Both the position numbers and the translations under genes were made by a program. From Tetrastigma voinierianum (Eukaryota > Streptophyta > Magnoliopsida > Vitales > Vitaceae), in NCBI GenBank assembly GCA_016808115.1, contig JAEQBH010002195.1, positions 1 to 64,000 of the forward strand: a stretch of DNA of 64,000 nt. Direction: 5' to 3'. The notes under the pieces were generated by a model. The model saw only the letters and a list, made by a program, of their open reading frames with translations, did not search any database and was not told where the DNA came from. The first letter of the stretch is position 1. Every line of letters begins with the position of its first letter. Positions 34,930-47,639 of this stretch are shown here, in pieces.

Positions 34930-35470
34930 ATGTGATAGTATCCTTGTTAGTCTTTTGAAAGTATGCACTTGAATTTTATTTTAGTGAAATAGCTTTACAC
35001 GAACTTAATTGAAGTTATGTTGTACGATCGAACAACGGTGGTTAAGTTTCCAATTAAACAACTTCACATGAACTTAACTGAAGTTATATTTTGTTTACGT
35101 TTAATAGAACAGTGGTTAAGTTTTCAATAAAACGATTTGACCTAAATGTAAGTACAATTAAGTATCTTTTACATTAAACTTAACAGTTAGTTATTAAGTT
35201 TTCGGGTTAAATAACTACTTGAACTTAAGCGTTGTTAGGATTTCTCTTTAATTAGACTTAACAATGATTAAGTTTTAGTTAAAAAAATTTGACTGACTTA
35301 ACTAGTACGTTTCTTTCACATTTAGCAATAGTGGATAGTTTTAGTTAAATCTTTACACAGACCATTTGTTGTTAAGTTTCTCTTACATGACAACAATGGT
35401 TAAGTCTTCCTTTAAAATGATTTTACTTGAATGTAGCTTCAAGGTAAGTTTCTTGTACATGTAATGTCAT
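34930..35470. repeat. ~72-bp degenerate tandem array
   Basis: The string GTGGTTAAGTTT or a variant recurs near 35038, 35113, 35190, 35264, 35331 and 35395. Between copies are AACTTAACTGAAGTTAT-like and ACGTTTAACA-like pieces. About six to seven units are visible, A+T-rich and without coding potential. Confidence 0.7.
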
Positions 35471-36719
35471 TGCACAAGTTCATTTGAACTATTCTATTTT
35501 AGATCTCTCTACAGCAAGGGATAAACATATAGTCACATTTATGCAACTAGAATCTAAATGTTATAAATGTTTAATAGATACGATAGGTCATTACATACAT
35601 AAACACTTCAGAAAAAAATTATATTGTAACAACACAACCATATTCATCAATATCCAATTACAAGTGGGAACAATATTGGAAGATCTCGATGAAGTAAAAC
35701 TAACTATCTATTTTCTCTAAACCATCTCATTTGTTAAACTGTTAGTAGATCACAGGATGGTTGTGCATAAGATTACTTCACATATTTGATAAAAAAACAT
35801 AAGACAATCATCACTCTTGCATAAATAACAAAATTGTGTACTTAACAAAGTTAGATAAATATAGTTATATAAATACATTGAAGTGGTCAAACCTATAAAG
35901 TAAATACACATACTCTCTGTGTTGTTGTGGAGATACTATTTAATGTTTCAATCTCCCAAGCCATATCCCTCTTTAGGTCACCATCCTCTCCATAATTATT
36001 TCACACTTTCATTTAAGAGGGTGAGACATGGCACATTGTTAAAGTTACATGTGTCTTCAATTTATTTGGCTTATTAAGTGACCTTGGGAGTCGAGACATA
36101 TGTATCCGCGTATAATGTAAGCTCATTTTCTACATGTCATGAAAATAAATATAAAGTTTCAAATAACAATTACAATCATGTTTTGTTTGAATTACATTTA
36201 AACCAGGCACCGAAATACCAAACTTATACTTTAAAAAAAAAAAAATCAGCAGCTTTAAGTCAACCCAGATGTTCAGCTGATACTTTCCCGTAGAAAATTC
36301 AGCAATGTTTAGTCATGTTTTTTCCTATTAAATTTCATGGAAATTTTGGCCATAATAATATACAATTTCAGTATACTACATGAAAATTCAGCAACCTTCA
36401 CTTCAAACTCACCATATTTATCACTTGAGTTTCAATAAACTCTTAATGAAAATCTTATGGACTTATATAGTTCTACTTAAAAATTTAGCATTTAATGCAT
36501 ATGTGCTTATTTCTTTGCTTTAAATAAATTCTGACTAGCGAAAGATCAAGGTTTTAATGATAGTTCTCCTTGAATTTCAACATTCACCTGGGAACTGCGA
36601 CCTCTATTTTGAATTTACATTTTCAACACAATTCCATCTAAGTTTCAACATTTGTTTTCATCACAAATTTCATGAAGCATCTATCTTTGATTTCTACCCT
36701 TTACTTTCATTAAAAAAAT
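35471..36719. other. A+T-rich spacer left of the MULE
   Basis: No coding or structural RNA signal is seen. There is an A-rich run at about 36231-36244, and several loose repeats of CAGCA and TTTCA-type words. It may hold worn repeat sequence, but nothing can be assigned. Confidence 0.5.
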
Positions 36720-36865
36720 GGGAAAAGTATATTTCGGTGGTTTATTTGAAATAAAAGGGGAAGTAGGGTACAAAATTGTAAGTGGGTTAGTGATGCATTT
36801 GACAAAAATAGTGTCTTTGAGGAACCGGAAAATTTGTCAAATAATACCAAAACACCCTAACATTC
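36720..36865 (+). repeat. Left terminal inverted repeat of the MULE
   Basis: GGTTTATTTGAAATAAAAGG, then GAAGTAGGGTACAAAATTGT and the stretch to AATTTGTCAAATAATACCAA, match the reverse complement of 47640-47782 closely. Confidence 0.85.
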
Positions 36866-36879
36866 AACTATTAACCTCA

Positions 36880-37200
36880 TTTTATTCGTAATTGTACCAC
36901 TTGATAACTTTGCGGATGAAAGGGAGAAAACATTTCAAGCCCCTAACTCTAACCGTTTTCCTCTCTGCGATAGGCCAAAGGAAAGAAGCTAGCCAAAGGA
37001 AGAAAAGCCCTAACCCTACTTCTCATCTATAGATCCGATCCTCACAGCTTCTTATTCATCCGAATCGGCTATCTTTGAGACCCACCTGGTCAATTGCCTC
37101 TCGCGGTGTCTTCATCGTGCGAAGAGTTTGGTGAGTTCAGTTATACCACTCCCGAATCACGCTTTAGTGTTTTCCTCCTTAAGGTATCAACCCCTCTACC
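36880..37200 (+). other. Leader-like segment with splice-donor motifs in the MULE left arm
   Basis: A pyrimidine-rich, CCCTAACCCTA-containing stretch ends in GAGTTTGGTGAGTTC, which has the look of a plant 5' untranslated exon with a donor site. It could be the MULE's own promoter and leader or a captured gene fragment. No ORF identifies it. Confidence 0.35.
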
Positions 37201-37559
37201 TTTTTTACAATTTTGTTTTGCTGTCGTTTTCTGTGCATGAGGATTTTAGGATCTAGTGTTTCTATGATTATAGGATTTTTTTATTTGATTATCTCGAAAA
37301 ATGGATTTTCTGGCTTTGCTTTGTCATTATTTAATTTTGGAAAGAGAGGCAGAAATTGATTTTCTAATCATCAATTCGAGAGTGAAAATCCTCATTTTCT
37401 TGAAAATTTTTCTATGCTCCCGAATCTCGAGACTGATCTCTCCATTTAACATGTAAGTGTAAGAAGTTGATTCTAGTTTTCTCAGTCAATAACGTGCGAA
37501 ATGACAACAAAGATTAGGAGGAATTTGAAGAAAAAATTTGTAACAATAAAAATATATGT

Positions 37560-38160
37560 GTGAGAGATTTTAGGATTTTAAAATTTTGAAATACTTCTCA
37601 CAAATTAATGAGTCAATCTCCACGAAGATCTTGTTAGCCATTGTCCACAATGAATTATATCTTTAGTTTATTTAAGGATACATCCTAATATTTATTTATT
37701 TATTAACAATAAAGAGATTTTAGGATTTTAAAATTTTGAAACACTTCACAAATTGACGAGTCAATCCCTAGAGATCTTATTGCCATTGTCCCCTGATGAG
37801 GTATATCTTTGTTTATTTAAAGGGATACATCAAATTTGTTTATTTATTATGATAAGATATATGAGGAATTTTAGGATTTTAAAATTTTGAAACACTTACA
37901 AATTGACAAAGTCAATCTCACAAGAGATCTTGTTAGCCATTATATTTTAGTTTATTTAGGGGATACATCTAGAATTTATTTATTTGTAACAATAAAAGAT
38001 ATGTGAAGATTTAGATTTTAAAATTTGAAACACTTCTAAATTCTGACAAGGTTAATCTCACAAGAAAAGTCTTGTTATTTGTCCCACAATGAGGTATATC
38101 TTTAGTTTATTTAAGGGATACAATCTAATTTATTTATTTATTATTATCCATGTTTTATTT
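37560..38160 (+). repeat. ~145-bp tandem array, four units, in the MULE left arm
   Basis: GATTTTAGGATTTTAAAATT begins each unit near 37566, 37712, 37868 and 38007. It is followed by ACTTC.CAAATTGACGAGTCAATC-like sequence, a CTTGTTAGCCATTGT-like piece and TTTAGTTTATTTA..GGATACAT. The array ends at about 38160. Confidence 0.9.
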
Positions 38161-38396
38161 AAATATATATCAAAATGCTTCTTTTTTTCTCTATAAAAAG
38201 TAAATAGTTTTCCGAGGATGATTATACTAATTTGAATAAAATTAATATATTATTTAAATAGAAAATCTCGTGCATTTCTTTTTTTTTTTTTTTTTTACCA
38301 TTTAGTTAAAACAAAGATAAATATTTATAAGTTTATATTTTAAATATTTCATTCCATTCTATTGGTTCTTTAATACAAGCGAACCCAGATTTTTAA

Positions 38397-38530
38397 GGAG
38401 AGAAGTATGTTTAGTAGTTTATTTACAGAAATAAAAGGAAGTAGGTACAAAGAATTGTAATTAGGTGGTCGGAACATTTGACCAAAAATAATTGTCTTTG
38501 AGAATCATTTAGTACAATCGAGTTGGTAAA
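38397..38530 (+). repeat. Internal extra copy of the MULE terminal repeat
   Basis: GGAGAGAAGTATGTTTAGTA, then AAATAAAAGGAAGTAGGTAC and AAAAATAATTGTCTTTGAGA, repeat the left terminus in the same orientation. In part (GGAAGTAGGTAC and AAATAATTGTCTT) it is closer to the right terminus than the outer left copy is. The real left end of the coding MULE could therefore be here. Confidence 0.8.
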
Positions 38531-39299
38531 TTTTTTATTGGTATTTAGAATATGAATGTAGTAAAGCTTGTGTAATTTGTCTTTGTATTAGAATTGGCGA
38601 ATTTATGTATATTTTCTTATAAGTAGGTCTGTATGGCTGATGTGAACCATTTGAGATGGATAAACATTTTAGCTAGAGTCCCTTTTGCTGATTTTCTCTA
38701 TTTAGATTGATTTAAGCTTTTTTTTCTATACATTCTTAGACATTCTTCATTTGAAATGTTTCTCCATGGATATACAAGCATGTTGCTTAATATATATATA
38801 TATATACTCATATATTTGCTTACTCAATGATGATTTATGCATTTTGTGATTAAAAATCTAGTTCATTAGAGTTGGGTTTGAGATCCAAAATAGCTTAAAA
38901 CTTCAATAGGCATATGATGAAATTTTTTATCTTTTGTTGTTCCTCAGAGCATTTATATGTGTAAAAACATATAAGCAGACATAACCCTCCATCCATGACC
39001 ATGCGATTATTTCTATGCCATTCTTACATACATAATTTGTAAGTTACCCGTTTATAATGATATTAAACATGTCATTTAGATCGTTAATTAAGCAGTGTAT
39101 GATCTAATATAACATTATCTAGCATTAAGGACTTTGTATCCATATGTTAAATTGTGCAACTAATATTCCTTCATTGTATGTCTTAAGGCAGTATAAATTT
39201 GAAGATGGAGAATGAAATGTGCAGTAGCTGCCTTTGAAGGTGTAGGCGAATGGTGAAGGATCACCAGATGGGTCAATTGATTGAAGTGGACCAGATCAT
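38531..39299 (+). other. MULE region upstream of the transposase
   Basis: A+T-rich sequence with a short (TA)n tract at about 38788-38806. It probably holds promoter and leader or first-intron sequence of the transposase gene. I see no defined TATA position. Confidence 0.4.
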
Positions 39300-41500
39300 T
39301 TAATATTTGGTGTGAATTTTTCATACAACGAATTTGTTTCATTAGTTTGTGCTAAGTTAAGGGTTGAACCAAATTCGGTGAAATTGAACTACACATGTAA
39401 ATTTGATCCATCTTTAATGGTGTTGTTAAATGATGGTGAAGAATTGATGAAGATGTTCAGATTCAATGATAGCTATTGTCGTGTATACGTGTAAAAATTG
39501 AATCCCAGGGATGCAAATGGTGTAAGCCTACCTTCGAGGTATATTTAAACTCATCATTGTCCATGATATGCCTGTTCATTTTGTAAAATATATGTTCGAG
39601 GAGCCTTCTAAAGGTTTCCAGTATCTTAATGCCAGTTGCCCACCTATTGTGGGTTCTAATTATAGACACGTTCATGGAAATGAGACTCAGTGCACACTTG
39701 TTAATGGATATTTAAACAAATGGCCCAATAATAGAGTCTTATGGGTTGTCTAATAGAGGATTTGAAACGGATGTGCCTCAGCGTGATGTAGGCGATTTCA
39801 AAATGCAATTATGGGCGGTGAACAAACGTTCAAATGTTTACGCATTCGCGATGCTTTAGTACTTAATGTCTTTATCGGGGAGATTTTGGTACTACTACAA
39901 AAGAGAAATAGTTATAAGCACATTCTCTAGTTATATGCACGGTGACCAGTATTACTTGGAAAATAACTTGTCGTGTTGGTGCATCGGATGTTGTCTAAGT
40001 GCACACATTCCAAATGAGCATAGCCATGCATTGATGATGTGATCGCCTCTCAGCGATGGTGAGATCTAATCGTGCCATTGTGGTAATTGATGAGGTTATT
40101 CGATCTACTCAGTACCAACCACGTAATTTCTAAAGATTTCGTCGGAGAACATGGAATGGGGGTGAAGCTTATTATCGAAGCTTAGCGAATCAAGAGAAGG
40201 CTAAGGAGAGAATATATGGTCAGCAGAATTACTACCAGTTATTTGCCTTGGATGTGTGAGCAAATGATCGAGGTAATCCGGGATCGGTGTCAAAGTTGAC
40301 CTACTCAAGTGATGGTAATTTTGAACATTTGTTTATCGCACATGATGTCTCCATACAAGGGTTTTTGATGGGGTGTACGCGATCATTTCCATTGACTCAT
40401 CTCACATGGTGGCCTATGGTGCCGCCATTCACCACGCTACATCTTATGATGCTAATGACAACATGTTTCCATTAGCGTGTGTGAGTTATCAGGCTCGGAG
40501 AATTATGATGGTTGGTCATGGTTCTTGCGAATTTAAAGAAATTATTAGGAGAAGGAGTTGTCATTATATCGGATGGGCATCAGGGTCTTCTTCGTAGCGT
40601 GCTTGAAATATTTGGAGGAGAGAACCATGCTTGCTGGTATCGTCACTTAAGGAGAACTTTAGTAAGCTATTTTAATAAGCATAACACAAAGGGAACAAGG
40701 GAAGGAGAAAATACACACTTGAATGGTTAGATAAAATTGCCTATCTGAGGTGGAGCCGATTACAATTATCACATGTTTGAATTAAGAAAGTATAACGAAT
40801 CATTTGGCTACATGGATTGAGCAAAATGAACACGAGCATTTAATGCATGTCGAAATTCCCAAGAAAAGATGGGACAAAATGATACTAATCTTAGAAGTCT
40901 TTTGATGCTTGGTTAAGAAATGAACGACATCACTCCATTTGTGGCTTCATTGTCGAGCATATGACTAAGTTGGGTGCAATGCTTGTTCGAAGCTATAAGC
41001 GAGTCAAATGGAAGGGTATTATAGGGCCGAAAATTGAAGAAAGCTAAAAGTGTCGCTGCAAGGGAGGTTTACTTGGTTAGATCCATTCATGGAAACCTTT
41101 TTATGTTGTATTTGTAGGTGATTTAGTGTTGAATGTAGACGTTAAGGAACAATGTGGCACATGTCGTGGTTGGCAAATTCCGGGCATTCCATGTGATCAT
41201 GCATGTGCAGGTTTACTCTCCATAGGGCAAAATGTTGCGGATTTGTTGATGAAATCTTCAAATCTGACCACTGACAATTGGTATACTCAAGCACTTTTCA
41301 TGGTAGCCAAGGACACATGACATACCAAAAGTCAGGCGTGGTGTTATTCGCGAGATGTCATAGGAAGTATTCTTCTCTTTAAAGCTACCTCGTTAAAAGG
41401 CCTCCTGGAAGACCAAGAAAAAGCGCATTAATTCACCAATTTCCAAGGTAAAGCGCAATATGGCTAGGCATAATAGAAAAACTTGCAAATCCATTGGCAT
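39300..41500 (+). pseudogene. mudrA-like MULE transposase
   Basis: A PB1-like N-terminal domain reads at 39312-39494 (YNEFVSLVCAKLRVEPNSVK, then FRFNDSYCRVYV). After a frameshifted middle with the DNA-binding part (LWAVNKRSNVYAF, 39810-39850), the MULE catalytic core appears at about 40140-40720: FRRRTWNGGEAYYR, AIISIDSSH carrying a catalytic Asp, HHATSYDANDNMFPLAC, and VVIISDGHQGLLRSVLEIFG. A downstream stretch reads NERHHSICGFIVEHMTKLGA at about 40918-40980. The SWIM finger CGTCRGWQIPGIPCDHACA lies at about 41154-41210. A PPGRPRKK AT-hook-like motif is near 41403 and a MARHNRKTCKS knuckle remnant near 41460. This order is that of plant MuDR-type transposases. Stops and shifts occur throughout. 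Confidence 0.85.
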
Positions 41501-41740
41501 GATTAATGTGAATTTTCATATTAGTGACCCCGTCAGCACATTCCATTTTGGTTTGTGTTTCTTTTCAATTAATGTATTATGAACTATGTGGCAATGCTTT
41601 CACCACAAGTTTGGTAAAAAAAAATGCTATATTTATTATGTGGAATTATGTTTCTACTTTACGTACTTATCATTACAATATTAGTTTATATTTTATGTGT
41701 ATGCAATTTTATATATATTATCATCCAAGTTTTATTAAGC

Positions 41741-44680
41741 ATGGACAAATTTAAGAGGAAACGTAAGCAATATCTTCCACAAGCAAGGCATGAGGTGATG
41801 AGATATAACTCATATCATTCTTTGTAACTTGAGACTTTAATAGCGATTTAACAAGATTTACTTGTGCGTATAGTTTGGTTTGTTTTGTATGTAACTTTAG
41901 GTGAAGCTCCCCAAATCTCGTTGTTCGGGGAAGAAATTTTTATCTATTATTGATCAATTGCCTAAGCATAAGTTGGAAGCTATTAGGGGGTTCAGGTTTG
42001 GTGGACTCATACAGCTTGCATGCAGGAGATCAATACGAGTTGTACCACTATCTTATATCCGCACTCTCGGTGGCATATTATCGTATAAAGTTGGATGAGA
42101 TCATTACTCGATGTGACGTTAGATGATGTCATGAATGTTATAGGTATCCCATTAGGTGGACCCAATGTTATTGTCCATCAAAAATTGCTAGTTAACATCT
42201 GGATATTAAACTATGTAGTTGGAAGAAATTCTAATAGTCTTCGAAGTCGTGATGAATTCCAAAAGGTGTTCATTATTTTTGCATCTTTGCTTGATTTTGG
42301 CACCAAACAACAAGTTGGAGGGCATATGAAACATGGGACCTTATATGGGATGGTAAGGTAATGTGCGTGAGAGAAATTGGAGCAATTGTGCTCCTAATAC
42401 TTAAAAATGGAATTAGGAAATTCTAGAGTGGTAATGACAGATACATGTGCGATTGTTTTCTCTTCCTACATGTATCTCCACTTTTTTAGAGTTGATGCTT
42501 GTTGTTATGACTGTGCTATAATATGGGTTATAATGAGCACTCATTTGTCCTCAATTTGCAGATTTTTTACCTGTCAAAAACATATGTGCCATCGGTGGAT
42601 GTTCCTGTAGCAATGCCCTTTTGTTCTGTCTTGAATGGCTAGTTAGTCGGGATGGCGGCCCGCTAGTAAATTACAATGTTCGATTGGATATGGAAAAATT
42701 GATGTAAGATAGTTAAATGCAAATCAATATTTCATAGTAGACTTGTATTTTTAATATATCTTATATTAATTTTTGTTGTGTGACATACTACAAATCACGA
42801 CTTCGAGAAATCCGTGGACAAGAAGTTCCACCTCCATTTGATCAAGCGATTACATGAACCCGATCATGCACACACTCGACTGCTGAGCAAATGAGCATGT
42901 GCAACGAATCCCTGATTCGAGTAGACATTACTTAAGTGCCTCCACTATTGTAAGGATCTAATTACATTAGGTTAATTAATTTGTCACCTGACCTTATATC
43001 ACTATAAGTGACAAATTTGGGTTTTCTTTCTCTTAACTTGACAGGGCATTCAACGTCGTCTTCGTGATCAACATTAAATTTTAAAATTGAATTTAATCTC
43101 ATTCGCGATTTCAACGCGCAGAAGAAGCGTTTAAAGCGATCTGGGGAAGACAACAAAATGAACTATGTACCATCCATTCATTCTCCCTCTATTCAATCTC
43201 AACCAACTCAAGCATATCATGACAATGATTTTCTTCTTTGAATTTGAACTCATCCTCATGAGAAGTCTAAAGCATTATGGAAACACAGCAATGACTTTTG
43301 ATATTGAGTCGTTGTGAAATGTGGTATGTCATCAATGCGACAACATATTTCATCAGAAATGAACCTCAGAGTTGGATGATGGGAATAGAACTCTGACCGG
43401 CCAATGACAACTGCATTATGAGGCTCCAACAAGCGAAGGAATTCGCTCTGGGCTCATTCAAGAATGAAAATGATGAAATGGATGAAGATGGAAATTCTTG
43501 GGCGAGGTATAATAACAACAAAGAGGTGTACGAAACGCAAGAAGTATGCAGTCTGCTAAATCTGTTTGTGCGCTGGTACCTAAACACGACGATCGTAGCG
43601 TTTACTTAGATCTAGGGTGATAAAGAGGTAATTGGTTTACAATTAACTCTTTATGTAATTTTGTGTTTTATCGCCATTTGTTTTAACTATTTGATGTAAC
43701 GGGAGTGTGTGTGAATCTTGGAATGTTTGTCACTCGGTATGAGATGGCATGCCTAGAAGGCAATCAATTTGTCAATTATATGGTACGTATATCACATAGT
43801 TTATGTTTCCTGTATAAAGCAATTTAATTATTTTATCAGTCATTGTTAATGGTTATATCAATATGCGAGGTTATTGGAATGTATTTTACCGTTTATTGAA
43901 TACTGTGAGGATCATCACCCGGTGAATCACTATTTTGATCCTTCATTAGCGGTGGTTTACCAATACTACTTACATAATAATATATGTTAATCTTGGTTTT
44001 GCATGTTCTAATTTGTTTTACTTAATTGCGTTATAGGTAGTTCTTGATCGAATCCACTAGACGAGCAAAAAAGAATTGTTGTTAGATCGCTCCAAACACT
44101 TTCTTGACCTAACAATCGCTACAGCCATTGCCTCAGGCACTTGTGGGAAGGTATGGATGTTGTATAATCTTTAGATGCTATATGTTTTGTTGTCAATTAT
44201 CAAACTAATGAATGATATATTCAACTATTATAGTTATTTTTTGCACGTAATATTGTGGATGCTCATTGGCATGTATAATTAACCCTTCACGCAAGCGTGT
44301 TGATTCCTATCTTCGGTTGCCAATGACTGTGCTTGAGTACACAAAGGCTCTTCAAAGATTGTCATTCTTTAGGGCCGATGCTTGAGCCTTTGATGTGTGT
44401 CTGAATCTGAACATAGGAAATTGGGCTGTGTCTGCTCGGATATTATGCAATGAAAATTGGTAACATTATTTCAACATGGCTTTCAGAATTCTAGCAAAGA
44501 TGTTTATAGGCAAACACAAATATCGTACTTTTTTTCTCACAAAATGAAAATATTAATTCAATGTTTAGGCATATTTGTGGAATTTATGTGACCAAATATA
44601 TGGAACTTTGGAATGGCTCAACTTAACAAATCGATTGTTGCGGTAAATGCATTATATATATATATATATATATATATTCG
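41741..44680 (+). pseudogene. ULP1-like (peptidase C48) gene carried by the MULE
   Basis: A short first exon starts MDKFKRKRKQYLPQARHEVM at about 41741. After a likely intron ending TAACTTTAG (41900), KSRCSGKKFLSIIDQLPKHK and EAIRGFRFGGLIQLACR read at 41905-42025, followed by DVTLDDVMNVIGIPLGGPN. This is the plant domain that often precedes a C48 protease in MULE-borne ULP genes. The protease part is at about 44040-44640 in several frames. NIVDAHWHV near 44248-44276 carries the expected catalytic His. CGIYVTKYMELWNG at about 44574-44618 carries the expected catalytic Cys. Such enzymes cut SUMO from proteins; the role in the transposon is unknown. Introns and shifts make exact exon limits uncertain. 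Confidence 0.68.
44648..44677. repeat. (TA)n microsatellite
   Basis: About 14 TA units within the MULE, just after the protease Cys region. Confidence 0.95.
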
Positions 44681-45320
44681 GTACATCATATACGTTGAAT
44701 TACACTTGTGTTATTTATGTTTTGTAAACGAAACTAGTGCTACAAGATAAAGTTATTTATGTACATTGGTGATGCAAATGATAATGTTGAATGAGGACCA
44801 GATTAAGCAAAGCATCTGAGTGTAATTGGCCGTTGTAAATGTTTGATAGCCATTTTATTCTGCCAAGATAACACAAACATTTGGAAACTCTATTAAAGCG
44901 TATATTATAGAAGTTGGAAAACTGATATGAGAACATTGCAAAATCAACCAACTGATGTAATTGGAGTATCACCCATGTTTGTATATCTTAGACTTTCTTG
45001 GAAGTATGACTAAATTGGTTAGAGTTGCTGCCCCATTTAAAAGGTAGAACTTTTACATTTCTTTGCCTTCTTTTTTTCATTTATGTGCCCAGAGGTTACA
45101 ATAGAATGGTGTTCAGAAAAGGCACATTGTATTGAATGGTGGATATATGTTCTTAAGAATCAGCAACTCTGATGGTTTTTCATTTAATAGGTTCATTTAG
45201 AAATAATCTGATTATAATCATTTAATTCAAACTGAAATTAATTGTTATCTTCCAGGGTTATGATTAAATTAAATAAATTAGAGGTCCAAATCTCCATTCA
45301 CATGCCTTCATGAATTATAA
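44681..45320 (+). other. MULE sequence between the ULP1-like gene and the array
   Basis: No clear coding signal is seen. The minus-strand ORF at 44757-44972 has no recognisable domain. The sequence may include the 3' end and untranslated region of the ULP1-like gene. Confidence 0.4.
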
Positions 45321-47490
45321 ATGGGATTAAAACTGAGTTTTAGACTGACAAAACGTTGTAAATAAAATTTAGGGACTTTCTATTAAGGTAGTACTGATGG
45401 TGTAGGTAGTACTGTATTACATTAAGGTAGTAAATATATTAAGGTAGTACCTATGCACTTGGGTCATAGGGTAAAGGGTTTGAGTTTATTTTTACCTAAA
45501 CATTACTACAGATAACCTAGTTACAACTTTTTCCCCTACCTAAGCACCTGTCTTGACTGCAGTGTGAATACCCAGACATTTCACATACATACTTTGGTTT
45601 CTCCATCTAGGAGTCCAAATATGGTCATGTATTTCATGATATAAATGGGATTAAAACTGAGTTTTGGACGGAAAAACGTGGTAAATAGGGGTTTAGGGAC
45701 TTTCTATTGGGTAGTACTGATAATTTAATAAGGTAGTACTTGCATTAGGTTATACTTGAAATATATTAAAGTAGTACATGTGCACTTGGATCATAGGGTA
45801 AAGGGTTTGAGTTTATTTTTACTTGAACATTACTACAAATAACCTGGTTACAACATTTTCCCCTAGCTAAGGACCTCATGCTCACTCGAAGTATGAATAT
45901 CCAAACATTTCACATACATACTTACTTTGGTTCTCCATCTAGGAGTCCAAATATAATTCATGCATTTCATGAAATATAAATGGGATTAAAACTGAGTTTT
46001 TGGACAGTAAAACGTGGTAACTAAGGGTTTAGGGACATTCTATTAAGGTAGTACCTGATAATTGTAAGGTAGTACCTGCATTACATTAAGGTAGTACTTG
46101 AAATATATTAAAGTAGTACCTGTGCACTTGGGTCATAAGGTAAAGGGTTTGAGTTTATTTTTACCTAAACATTACTACAGATAACCTGGTTACAACTTTT
46201 CCCCTTGCTAAGGACCTCATGTTGACTCGAAGTATGAATACCCAAACATTTCACATACATACTTACTTTGGTTCTCCATCTAGGAGTCCAAATATAATTC
46301 ATGCATTTCATGAAATATAAATGGGATTAAAACTGAGTTTTTGAATGACAAAAGCATTAGTAAATAGGGGTTTAGGGACTTTTTATTAAGGTAGTACCTG
46401 ATAATTGTAGGTAGTACTTGCATTACATTAAGGTAATACTTGAAATATATTAAAGTAGTACCTGTGCACTTGGGTCATAGGGTAAAGGGTTTGAGTTTAT
46501 TTTTACCTAAACATTACTATAGATAACACAGATTCTGACTTTTTCCCCAGCTAAGGACCTTATCTGCGACAGTATGAATACCCCAGGCTTATTTCACATA
46601 CATACTTACTTTGGTTCTCCATCTAGGAGGCCAAAAATAATTCATGCATTTCATGAAATAGTAGATTCATTGGGTTTTAGACTGACAAAGCGTGGTAAAT
46701 AAGGGTTTTAAGGGACTTTCCTATTAAGGTAGTACCTAATAATTGTAAAGGTAGTACGCATTACACTAAGATAGTACTTGAAATATATTAAAGTAATTTT
46801 TGTGCACTTGGGTCATAGGGTAAAGGGTTTGAGTTTATTTTTACCTAAACATTACTCTGAAATAACACGGTTACAACTTTTCCCCTAACTAAGGACCTCA
46901 TCTTACGACTCAGTATGAGATACTCAAATATTTTCACATACATACTTGCTTTGGTTCTCCATCTAGAGTCGAATATAATTCATGCATTTCATGAAATATA
47001 AATGCGGATTAAAAGGCGGAGTTTTGGACAGCAAAACGTGGTAAATAGGGGTTTAGGGACTTTCTATTAAGGTAGTACTTGATAATTGTAAGGTAGTACT
47101 TGCATTACATTAAGGTATTACTTGAAATATATTAAAGTAGTACTTGTGTACTTGGGTCATAGGGTAAAGGGTTTGAGTTTATTTTTACTTAAACATTACT
47201 ACAGATAACTTGGTTACAACTTTTTCCCCTAGCTAAGGACCTTATGCTGACTCGAAGTATGAATACCCAAACATTTCACATACATACTTACTTTGATTCT
47301 CCATCTAGGAGTCCAAATATAATTCATGCATTTCATGAAATATAAATGAGATAAAAACTGAGTTTTTGGACAACAAAACGTGGTAAATAGGGGTTTAGGG
47401 ACTTTCTATTAAGGTAGTACTTGATAATTGTAAGGTAGTATCTGCATTACATTAAGGTAGTACTTGAAATATATTAAGTAATACCCTAAT
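45321..47490 (+). repeat. ~340-bp satellite-like array, about 6.4 units
   Basis: ATGGGATTAAAACTGAGTTTT begins units near 45321, 45645, 45980, 46321, about 46663, 47001 and 47346, with periods of 324-345 bp. Every unit contains four short sub-repeats of AAGGTAGTAC(C/T)TG, the phrase GGGTCATAGGGTAAAGGGTT and CATACATACTTACTTTGGTT. The last unit is cut at about 47490. Units are highly similar, so the array is much younger or better homogenised than the genes beside it. Confidence 0.95.
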
Positions 47491-47639
47491 GAAATATATG
47501 TTTTTTAAATATATAAATATATAAATAAAAGAAAAGTTTAATTTTTTTCAAAGACAAATTTTTTAGAAATATATAAAAAACTTTAAATATATAAATAAAA
47601 GAAAAGTTTTTATTTAACAAGATTGTATTAACATGCATA

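Noticed and set aside
34930..47490. Regularly spaced repeats considered as a CRISPR-like array
   Set aside because: The units are contiguous tandem repeats with no unique spacers, and the host is a plant nucleus.
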